Source: Bacteroidota bacterium
GTDB lineage: Bacteria; Bacteroidota; Ignavibacteria; Ignavibacteriales; Ignavibacteriaceae
Direction of reading: 5' to 3'
Assembly (NCBI GenBank): GCA_023433685.1
Contig: JAEYUD010000083.1
Coordinates: 1-5,705, forward strand
Length of the DNA stretch: 5,705 bases
Both the position numbers and the translations under genes were made by a program. The notes below the pieces were generated by a model. The model had not been told where the DNA came from. It saw only the letters and a program-made list of their open reading frames with translations, and did not search any database. Shown here piece after piece: positions 1 to 5,705 of this stretch (the stretch's first letter is position 1; the number at the start of each line of letters is the position of its first letter).

Positions 1-1474
1 GTTTTACGAACCTCCCCTTAACCACTTGCCCCGGAATTTCTTCAACATCCACCCTTCTATAGTTATCAGGGTAGCTCTGCCCCTGAAAGATAGGTGGCAA
101 TGTTATATATGCGTTCGCGGATCTTTCATTCGGGTCTTTAAGGGTTTGATTGATCGATTTCCAAACCTCAATATCCTTAACAAAATACTGTTGGATAATC
201 TCGGGTGTGGGATTCGCGTAATATCTGTAGAAAAGGTTCAACTGTGCTGAGGTGTCAGCATATAACGTATCGAGGAAATAGTGATTTATTGAGTAGTCGT
301 ACGCCCGCTTTGTAAAATCCTGCGAAATGGTTCCGCCGCCAAGATCCTTCTCTTTTACTTCAGCTTTCTTTTGGGAAACAAGCGCGGTGAGAGTGAACGG
401 ACCCATTTTAAAGTTCGCTTTAACACCAAATAGCGCTTCCGATCCACCTACGAGACCTGATGTCTGAAGCGAAACGTTACCGGCTTCGACGCTCTGAACA
501 ATTTCATCTTCATAACCGGTGTATTTTATTTTAAGCTGGTTCTCATATTCGAATGTTCTCTCAGTGTTCCAGTCAGCGTTAATATTCAACTTGTCGCCGA
601 TAGTACCACTGACGTTTATCTGAACCTGCTGCTTAAAGTCCGGTTCATTTCTCGTATTTCCGAGAAGTGACGCGGTAACTCCTTCTGTGGATTCATTTCT
701 CCAGGCCGCGCGGATATCAACTGCCCCGCCTATCCTCAAACTGATTACCGGGGGACCGAAAATGCTGAGTACACCAACACTCGGTAGCGGTATTTCGAAA
801 TCCGTTATATCTTTTAGCAGATCAGAGAGACCCTTTTTCGACTCTTTAAGCTCATATTTGTAACCGAGTTCCTGCCAAAGAGCATCGCTTCGATTCTCAA
901 TTGCCATCTGAAGATATTGATCGAAAGGCACGCGGAATGTATACCTGTAGGGCATGTTGCCGATGTATTCAATAATGTTTACAAACCCACCGGCGGAATC
1001 AATTTCAACCACCCTTTTATAATTTGATGGTGTGGCAAAAAATGAAGATTTCTTCACGGTATTGAACGAAGTGTAAGGTACGTCTTCCCTGACCACCTTG
1101 AACTGCTTCAATCTCGCCGTTGAATCCAGAGCGAGTGAATCAATTTTCACAGTGTCACGTTTAGAAGTATCCTTGATCGCGATCGAATCCTTGAGGGAAA
1201 GTGAGTCACCCTTCTTGTCGATCGTATCTTTTGGCATCAGATCGAGAAGAAGATCAGTGAGTGGAATTACCGCTGTGGAAGATTTGAGAACCGGCTTGGT
1301 TACAGCTTTTGGAGGTTGCTTTTTTTCAGCAGAAGGTTTTTCGAATTTCTTAAAATACCCGTCAATAATATCTTTGGGCAGATAGAACCGCGTTGAAGAC
1401 GGAACACTTGAGTCTCTAAGCACAAAACCGGTAGCAATAGAGAAGAAAATAACCGTTACAAAGTAGATCTTCAA
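1..1474 (-). CDS. sprA: SprA-like T9SS outer-membrane translocon, N-terminal part (cut by left edge)
   Basis: The minus-strand frame is open from a TAG at 1556-1558 to the left edge, giving about 491 codons of a protein that in known SprA/Sov homologues exceeds 2000 residues. SprA forms the very large outer-membrane beta-barrel through which the type IX secretion system exports proteins. Seen here, numbering from TTG at 1474: a hydrophobic N-terminus (residues 3-19) that looks like a signal peptide; a Pro/Lys/Asp-rich linker (about 45-125); then SprA-like sequence, including ISLRIGGAVDIR (244-255), GTIGDKLNINADWNTE (290-305), the strongly typical KIKYTGYEDEIVQSVEAGNV (315-334) and SEALFGVKANFKMGPF (345-360). 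The visible part ends in VDVEEIPGQVVKGRFVK. The family call rests on remembered motifs, not a search. No ATG exists in frame before residue 80, so the start is uncertain: TTG 1472-1474 is chosen, and CTG 1496-1498, eight codons upstream, is the alternative. Confidence 0.85.
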   Translation of the reverse strand, partial: MKIYFVTVIFFSIATGFVLRDSSVPSSTRFYLPKDIIDGYFKKFEKPSAEKKQPPKAVTKPVLKSSTAVIPLTDLLLDLMPKDTIDKKGDSLSLKDSIAIKDTSKRDTVKIDSLALDSTARLKQFKVVREDVPYTSFNTVKKSSFFATPSNYKRVVEIDSAGGFVNIIEYIGNMPYRYTFRVPFDQYLQMAIENRSDALWQELGYKYELKESKKGLSDLLKDITDFEIPLPSVGVLSIFGPPVISLRIGGAVDIRAAWRNESTEGVTASLLGNTRNEPDFKQQVQINVSGTIGDKLNINADWNTERTFEYENQLKIKYTGYEDEIVQSVEAGNVSLQTSGLVGGSEALFGVKANFKMGPFTLTALVSQKKAEVKEKDLGGGTISQDFTKRAYDYSINHYFLDTLYADTSAQLNLFYRYYANPTPEIIQQYFVKDIEVWKSINQTLKDPNERSANAYITLPPIFQGQSYPDNYRRVDVEEIPGQVVKGRFVK

Positions 1475-1635
1475 TAGTTTGACGACGCCGCTTTGCAGTG
1501 ATTCGACTCTTTTAATGTCGGGTAATCCAAAAGTTGTGAATGATGGTAGAAATGTCTACAGAAACTCAAAAATATTGTTAAAGCGATGTAAATCTAAAAA
1601 AAAACGCTCTATTTCAATATGTAATAATTTTTGAA
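1475..1635. other. Intergenic spacer between phosphatase gene and sprA-like gene
   Basis: About 160 AT-rich bases separate the phosphatase stop from the assumed sprA start, by far the largest gap in the window. It holds a run of nine A on the plus strand (nine T in transcription direction, 1596-1604). I could not find a convincing hairpin before this run: only a 4-bp AGCG/CGCT pairing flanks it, on the wrong side for an intrinsic terminator. The part from 1475 to 1555 is open in the sprA frame and could belong to the gene if an unusual start codon lies further upstream. Confidence 0.6.
1567..1574 (-). promoter_or_regulatory. Possible Bacteroidota-type -7 promoter box (TATTTTTG)
   Basis: Read on the minus strand, TATTTTTG matches the TAnnTTTG -7 consensus known for the primary sigma factor of Bacteroidota. 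It lies about 93 bases upstream of the assumed TTG start of the sprA-like gene, in the only sizeable spacer here. No clear TTTG element is seen at the -33 position, only a T-rich run. In AT-rich DNA such an 8-mer can arise by chance, so this is a weak candidate. Confidence 0.22.
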
Positions 1636-2340
1636 CTATCTGAATAGCAGGGTGTGCATATCCCTTGGATCGGTCTTTTCAAACATGATATCCGCGTCGC
1701 CATTATCTGTTATCACGAGCGCGGTAAGTTTGTTTCCGTTGGCGGCTCCGGTGTCTATGTAATACACCATACCTTCCTTGTAAAACTTGATGTTCGGTAC
1801 CGGAGTGTGGCCAACTATCTGAATTTTTCCAACATTTAGTATCTTGGTTCTGTTCCAGAGCAGCCCTGTTTCACCGTCGATATTCTCGATCGCAATTTTT
1901 TCCAACAACTTTGTATCAAGTTCACCATTGTCTTTCAAAACAGAGAGCCACTGCTTACCCACGCCTGCATGTGAAAGAAGATGCGAGCCGAGATCATAGA
2001 ACAAAGGGACACCCGCAATAAAATCAAGGTGTGCCATTAACCTGGCAGGATTGTTCGTATAATCAAAGAGTGTTTTCTCAGAGGCATTGTACTGCCACAT
2101 ATTTCCCACCGGGCTTCTCTCTTCAGTAAAATACGCGAAGAACATCCTGTCATGATTGCCTAAAACCGGGCGAATTTCGTTCTCGATCACGAAATCGATT
2201 GCCTGGGGAGAATTATTGCCACGGTCGATCAAATCTCCCGTGGCATATATATCTATATCTCCATATATTCCCCGTATCCTGCGAACAAGCAACTCCAGGG
2301 TATGGACACAGCCATGAATATCACCAATTACCGCGAACAT
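1636..2340 (-). CDS. PPP-family metallophosphoesterase (Ser/Thr protein phosphatase / ApaH-like)
   Basis: A complete 234-residue cytoplasmic protein without signal peptide or membrane segment. It carries the full metal-binding set of the calcineurin-like PPP phosphatases: GDIHG (residues 6-10, D7 and H9), GDLIDRG (35-41, D36 and R40), GNHD (61-64, N62 and H63), LLSHAG (121-126, H124) and VGHTP (177-181, H178), followed by YYIDTGAANG (193-202). These residues coordinate two metal ions for phosphoester hydrolysis. The length is typical of bacterial PrpA/PrpB or lambda-phosphatase-like enzymes. The substrate cannot be told from sequence: phosphoprotein, diadenosine polyphosphate or another phosphoester are all possible. 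The ATG is five bases after the stop of the CoA-transferase gene, with a weak GAGA just upstream, so it is probably the last gene of that operon and translationally coupled. Confidence 0.9.
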   Translation of the reverse strand: MFAVIGDIHGCVHTLELLVRRIRGIYGDIDIYATGDLIDRGNNSPQAIDFVIENEIRPVLGNHDRMFFAYFTEERSPVGNMWQYNASEKTLFDYTNNPARLMAHLDFIAGVPLFYDLGSHLLSHAGVGKQWLSVLKDNGELDTKLLEKIAIENIDGETGLLWNRTKILNVGKIQIVGHTPVPNIKFYKEGMVYYIDTGAANGNKLTALVITDNGDADIMFEKTDPRDMHTLLFR

Positions 2341-2345
2341 GATTC

Positions 2346-3701
2346 TCAGATATAATTAACTGATCTTGCGTATGCTTCAAGTTCATCCCTGAAAGCGGGA
2401 TCGGAAATCGAGATCAGAGCCCTCACCCGTTCACTGACTGTTTTACCCCAAAGCTGGGCAACTCCGTATTCAGTGACGACATAATGAACATCTGCCCTGT
2501 TAGTTACCACACCGGCACCGGGCTTTAACTGAGTGGTGATTCTTGATATCTTGCCATTCTTCGTGGTTGATGGCAGTGCAATTATCGGCTTTCCGCCCTC
2601 TGATCTTGTCGCTCCACGGATGAAGTCAACCTGACCTCCAAAACCACTGTATAAACGTGGTCCTATCGAATCAGAGCATACCTGACCTGTGATATCCACT
2701 TCAAGCGCTGAATTTATGGCAACCATCTTATTGTTTCTGGCAATAACAAATGGATCGTTCACATATTCTTGCGGGTGAAATTCTATCATCGGGTTGTTAT
2801 CGATGAAATCATACAGTTTTTTTGTCCCGAGAACGAAACCGGCGATGATCTTTCCGTTATGCAACCCTTTTTTCGAGTTGGTGACAATTCCTCTCTCAAC
2901 GAGTTCAATAATGCCATCACTGAAAGTCTCCGTGTGAAGCCCAAGGTCTCTTTTATCGCCGAGATATTTTAGCACGTTATCGGGTATCACACCTATACCG
3001 AGCTGAAGTGTCGATCCGTTTTCGATCATGCCGGCTATGTTCATGCCAATCTTCTCATAAGCACGTTCCATCTCAGGGCTGAGTTCCTTTGCTCCCTGTG
3101 GGAGTTCAAGAATATCTTCCTCGATCTCAACGATATAGTCGAGCCTGCTTATATGAATAAAACTGTCACCGAGGGCACGGGGCATATTTGGATTAACTTG
3201 GGCTATTATAATATCCGCGTTCTCCGCAGCGGTTTTTATAATACCTACTTCAACACCGTAACTGCAAAATCCGTGTTCATCTGGTGGTGAAAGATGCAGA
3301 AGAGCAACATTGATCTTCAAAGCGCCTTTCTTCACGAGCAATGGAAACTCATACAGATAGAGCGGCATAAAATCAGCACGTCCTTCACCGACAGCCACAC
3401 GTGCCTCTCCACCCATAAAGAATGATCTATGGTTGAAATGTTCGCGCATTCCGGGACGAAGGTATGGTAATTCACCCACCGAAAGTGCATGCAGAAGCTG
3501 CACATCCCTGAGTTCCTCTTTTCTTTGAACAAGGGCATCTATCAGCGCCCTGGGAAACGCGCAATTGGAGTGCACGGCAACATTGTCACCGGATTTGATC
3601 ACTCTGACAGCTTCTTCCGCGGTTACAAGTTTGTTCTTGTAATTTTTCAGCATCGAAGCCGGCAAATTGGTTTTGATTTTTATTTCTTCAGTCATATTCA
3701 T
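2346..3701 (-). CDS. Acetyl-CoA hydrolase / CoA-transferase family protein (4-hydroxybutyrate CoA-transferase-like)
   Basis: A complete 451-residue protein of the class I CoA-transferase fold, the usual length for the acetyl-CoA hydrolase/transferase family. Such enzymes move CoA between an acyl-CoA and a carboxylate, often acetate, through a glutamyl-CoA thioester. Seen here: the N-terminal half (about 20-200) with LVTAEEAVRVIKSGD (25-39) and HLSPPDEHGFCSYGVEVG (136-153); the glycine-rich LGIGVIPD (234-241); the expected catalytic glutamate E258 in GLHTETFSDG (254-263); and the C-terminal SGFGGQVDFIRGA (352-364), KPIIALPSTTKNGKISRI (371-388) and EYGVAQLWGKTVSERVRALI (411-430). The acyl specificity (acetyl, propionyl, butyryl, 4-hydroxybutyryl) cannot be assigned. 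The gene begins three bases after the ald stop. The ATG at 3701 is used, but M3 (3693-3695) has better spacing from the only AGG upstream. The neighbours point to a role in amino-acid fermentation or acetate exchange. Confidence 0.9.
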   Translation of the reverse strand: MNMTEEIKIKTNLPASMLKNYKNKLVTAEEAVRVIKSGDNVAVHSNCAFPRALIDALVQRKEELRDVQLLHALSVGELPYLRPGMREHFNHRSFFMGGEARVAVGEGRADFMPLYLYEFPLLVKKGALKINVALLHLSPPDEHGFCSYGVEVGIIKTAAENADIIIAQVNPNMPRALGDSFIHISRLDYIVEIEEDILELPQGAKELSPEMERAYEKIGMNIAGMIENGSTLQLGIGVIPDNVLKYLGDKRDLGLHTETFSDGIIELVERGIVTNSKKGLHNGKIIAGFVLGTKKLYDFIDNNPMIEFHPQEYVNDPFVIARNNKMVAINSALEVDITGQVCSDSIGPRLYSGFGGQVDFIRGATRSEGGKPIIALPSTTKNGKISRITTQLKPGAGVVTNRADVHYVVTEYGVAQLWGKTVSERVRALISISDPAFRDELEAYARSVNYI

Positions 3702-3704
3702 TGC

Positions 3705-4826
3705 CTAATTATTCGAAAAGATATGGATACGTCTGAACTCGACATTGAATGTTTCGGCTATCGTCTCGTTCGCGCAGTATCCTGCCATTGTACATACCCC
3801 TTTTGTTAGACCGTGGTCATTCATTAAAGCGCTGTTTATTCCATGATCGGCGATCGCCTGAATATAAGGGAGCGCTGCGTTGGTCAGTCCAAAACTCGCG
3901 GTTCTTGCCACGAGAGCTGTAATATTTGGAACGCAATAATGTATTACGTTGTGCATTATATAAGTGGGACTCGAGAGACTGGTGGGTCTGCTCGTGGCTA
4001 TACACCCTCCCTGGTCAATTGAAACATCGATTATCACACTTCCTTTTTTCATGGTTTTCACCATTTCTTCTGTGACAAGGTTGGGAGTTTTCTCCCCTTT
4101 TATCATCACGGCGCCGATAAGAACGTCGGCAAACTTTACACCCCTGCTGATCGTGTATGGATTAGCTACTACTGTGGTAATCTGTTTATTGAACATCTTC
4201 TCGAGCCTGCGAAGCCTGTGAATGTCTTTATCCAGCACAATTACTTGAGCACCCCTGCCGATCGCTGCCTGAGCGGCAACAGTTCCAACCACTCCGGCTC
4301 CAAGAATTACAACTGCGGCAGGTGCAACACCTGGTATACCCCCCAGCAGAACACCGCGTGATATTTCGTGTGTGGATTCCAGCAGGTTTTCAGCAGCTTG
4401 CACTGCAAGCTGCCCCGCGATCTCACTCATTGAGTGCAGCACGGGCAACCCTGCTTCATCCTCGATGAGCTCAAGACCAACAGAGATCGTTTTTTTCTCA
4501 AGAAAAGTGGCAATTACTTTCTTGCTGACAACCGCAAGGTTCAGAAATGAGATGATTATCTGATCTTCCTGAAGGTATTTCAATTCTTCTTCAGCCACAC
4601 GGCTCACTTTAACGATAATTTCCGACCGGGTGAATACCTCCTCGGCTGTATAAACTATCTTTGCACCCACCTGCTTGTACTGCTCATCCGAAAAATGGCT
4701 TCCTTCTCCTGCACCAGATTGCAGGTATACCGTATGCCCGCCCCTTACCAGGGCATCCACTCCCGCGGGCGCAAGGGAAACTCTTTTTTCTTCATTTTTA
4801 TATTCTTTTGGTATTCCTATTCTCAT
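3705..4826 (-). CDS. ald: Alanine dehydrogenase family protein (variant lacking the catalytic His)
   Basis: A complete 373-residue cytoplasmic protein of the alanine dehydrogenase / transhydrogenase alpha-subunit family. Classical members convert L-alanine and NAD+ to pyruvate, ammonia and NADH. Seen here: MRIGIPKEYKNEEKRVSLAP with R15, K73 in IIVKV, the MSEIAGQLAVQ helix (133-143), GVLLGGIPGVAPA (158-170), the Rossmann loop GAGVVG (176-181) with D199 ending the next strand, the active-site aspartate D271 in IDVSIDQGG, and HYCVPNITALVARTAS (296-311). Two classical features are absent: the VKEP motif reads VKVSRV, and the histidine of the FTYLHLA segment (H96 in the mycobacterial enzyme) is N96 in ISFLNLA. 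This suggests the divergent Ald-like subfamily that I recall from Bacteroidota, so alanine as substrate is likely but not certain. The ATG start is 20 bases after the upstream stop, with only a weak GGA as ribosome site. Confidence 0.88.
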   Translation of the reverse strand: MRIGIPKEYKNEEKRVSLAPAGVDALVRGGHTVYLQSGAGEGSHFSDEQYKQVGAKIVYTAEEVFTRSEIIVKVSRVAEEELKYLQEDQIIISFLNLAVVSKKVIATFLEKKTISVGLELIEDEAGLPVLHSMSEIAGQLAVQAAENLLESTHEISRGVLLGGIPGVAPAAVVILGAGVVGTVAAQAAIGRGAQVIVLDKDIHRLRRLEKMFNKQITTVVANPYTISRGVKFADVLIGAVMIKGEKTPNLVTEEMVKTMKKGSVIIDVSIDQGGCIATSRPTSLSSPTYIMHNVIHYCVPNITALVARTASFGLTNAALPYIQAIADHGINSALMNDHGLTKGVCTMAGYCANETIAETFNVEFRRIHIFSNN

Positions 4827-4846
4827 CGTGTATCCGGACTTGGTTG

Positions 4847-5705
4847 TTACTGGATTTGTTCGAGCGATCTGTCGAGGTCCTTGATAATATCATCAGGGTT
4901 CTCGATTCCGACTGCCAGACGTATACCCCCGGGGTGTATGCCGTGCCCGAGCAGTTCATCAGCAGGTATGACAGAATGTGTCATGGTTGCCGGATGTTCT
5001 ATCAGGGTGCGCGTCAGTCCGAGGCTTACCGCCAATGTTAAAGTATACGCGTTTTTCGCCGCGTAATTCATCAGTTTTCTTGCTTTCTCTTTTTGCTGCT
5101 CGAGAGAATCCCCCTTCACAACAAAGAAAAGCAGGCTTCCGGGTGCAAAATTACCTTTGAAATCGGTCATTTGCCTCCGGGCAAGTTCATAATTCTTCGA
5201 TCCCGGTAAACCGGGGTAATTAACAAATTCCACCTTCGGATGTGCTTCCAGGAACCGCGCGATCTTCATCGCATTTTCAGTCTGTCTGCTGATCCTTAGG
5301 TGAAGTGTCGCCAAACCGTATGTAAGTATGGTCCAGGCAGCTTTCGATGAAAGCACGCCGCCAAAATCCTTACGGTAGAGCAATAAAATATCCTGAAATT
5401 GTTTTGGGCCAATCACAGCACCCCCCATATCAGTGCCAAACCCGCTGATCCCTTTTGTCAGTGAGTGCACTGTGAAATGGGCACCAAGTTCAATCGGTCT
5501 CTGACAGAAAGGAGTCGCGAATGTATTATCAACTACAATGTGAATATGATCCTTTTCTTCGCGCCTTCCGTTTTCCTCATCAACAATCCATCTGATAGCC
5601 GCGATATCGATAAGGTCAAGGTTCGGGTTTCCTGGTGTTTCAAAATAGATCACCCTGGTCGCCGGAGTTATTCGGTTTGCCAATTCTTCATGAGCGGTTA
5701 GATCC
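4847..5705 (-). CDS. Cys/Met-metabolism PLP enzyme, C-terminal part (methionine gamma-lyase / cystathionine gamma-synthase-like)
   Basis: The frame is open to the right edge (beginning DLTAHEEL), so the 285 visible residues are about the last 70% of an enzyme that is usually near 400 residues. The family splits or builds sulfur amino acids with pyridoxal phosphate; members include methionine gamma-lyase, cystathionine gamma-synthase, cystathionine lyases and O-acetylhomoserine sulfhydrylase. Seen, numbering from the edge: TRVIYFETPGNPN (16-28), VVDNTFATPF (57-66) with D59 for the cofactor ring nitrogen, HSLTKGISGFGTDMGG (80-95) with K84 as the Schiff-base lysine, NYPGLPGSKNYELARRQM (162-179), SLGLTRTLIEHPATMTHS (227-244) and the C-terminal GIRLAVGIENPDDIIKDL. 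The N-terminal residues that help separate lyase from synthase are outside the window, so the reaction is left open. A TTG near 5683 is internal, not the start. It is probably co-transcribed with ald, 20 bases downstream. Confidence 0.9.
   Translation of the reverse strand, partial: DLTAHEELANRITPATRVIYFETPGNPNLDLIDIAAIRWIVDEENGRREEKDHIHIVVDNTFATPFCQRPIELGAHFTVHSLTKGISGFGTDMGGAVIGPKQFQDILLLYRKDFGGVLSSKAAWTILTYGLATLHLRISRQTENAMKIARFLEAHPKVEFVNYPGLPGSKNYELARRQMTDFKGNFAPGSLLFFVVKGDSLEQQKEKARKLMNYAAKNAYTLTLAVSLGLTRTLIEHPATMTHSVIPADELLGHGIHPGGIRLAVGIENPDDIIKDLDRSLEQIQ

Noticed and set aside
26..250. Plus-strand open frame of 74 codons near the left edge
   Set aside because: It is antisense to the conserved SprA-like sequence, so it is a shadow frame.
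1098..1385. Plus-strand open frame of 95 codons
   Set aside because: It lies entirely opposite the SprA-like frame, which has clear family motifs on the minus strand; the plus-strand translation shows no recognisable domain.
1556..1558. sprA-like frame broken by a nonsense mutation, with the true start further upstream
   Set aside because: The codons beyond this TAG run into AT-rich, non-coding-looking sequence with further stops and no ATG, so it is better read as the upstream stop before the real start.
1581..1610. Intrinsic terminator at the T9 run
   Set aside because: A terminator needs a stable hairpin before the T run in transcription direction. The only pairing I found is AGCG with CGCT enclosing the T run, which is too short and wrongly placed.
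4661..5066. Overlapping plus-strand frames across the ald / PLP-enzyme junction
   Set aside because: They mirror the N-terminus of the alanine dehydrogenase and the C-terminus of the PLP enzyme, both well supported on the other strand; the predicted peptides are Cys/Arg/Phe-rich with no domain.
5681..5683. TTG as the start of the PLP enzyme
   Set aside because: The frame continues to the right edge with family-like sequence (DLTAHEEL), and a start here would remove the N-terminal third of a conserved enzyme fold.

Overview
All four complete or partial metabolic genes and the start of a large surface-protein gene lie on the minus strand, so the window reads right to left. The best taxonomic clue is the leftmost gene, the N-terminal part of a SprA-type outer-membrane translocon. 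SprA is characteristic of the type IX secretion system (T9SS) and of the Bacteroidota/Ignavibacteriota/Chlorobi side of the FCB group. Moderate GC content, weak Shine-Dalgarno signals and an alanine dehydrogenase of the kind I remember from Bacteroidota-like genomes fit this. My guess is an Ignavibacteriota-like or Bacteroidota-like bacterium, but the sequence alone does not fix the lineage.

Layout in transcription order: (1) 5705-4847, the C-terminal 285 residues of a Cys/Met-metabolism PLP enzyme (methionine gamma-lyase / cystathionine gamma-synthase-like), running off the right edge; (2) 4826-3705, an alanine dehydrogenase family protein; (3) 3701-2346, an acetyl-CoA hydrolase/CoA-transferase family protein; (4) 2340-1636, a PPP-type metallophosphoesterase; (5) an untranslated stretch of about 160 bases; (6) 1474-1, the first 491 or so codons of a sprA-like gene, running off the left edge. 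Its frame has no ATG anywhere near its N-terminus, so a TTG (or CTG) start has to be assumed.

Genes 1-4 are packed with gaps of 20, 3 and 5 bases and are very probably one operon. A coherent but unproven reading is amino-acid catabolism. The PLP enzyme would release a 2-oxoacid and ammonia from a sulfur amino acid, the dehydrogenase would interconvert alanine and pyruvate, and the CoA-transferase would exchange CoA between acyl groups and acetate at the fermentative end. The phosphatase has no obvious metabolic role and may be regulatory.

I see no mobile element, CRISPR array, RNA gene or clearly novel system. The points most worth a second look are the alanine dehydrogenase that lacks the usual catalytic histidine, and the missing ATG at the start of the sprA-like gene.
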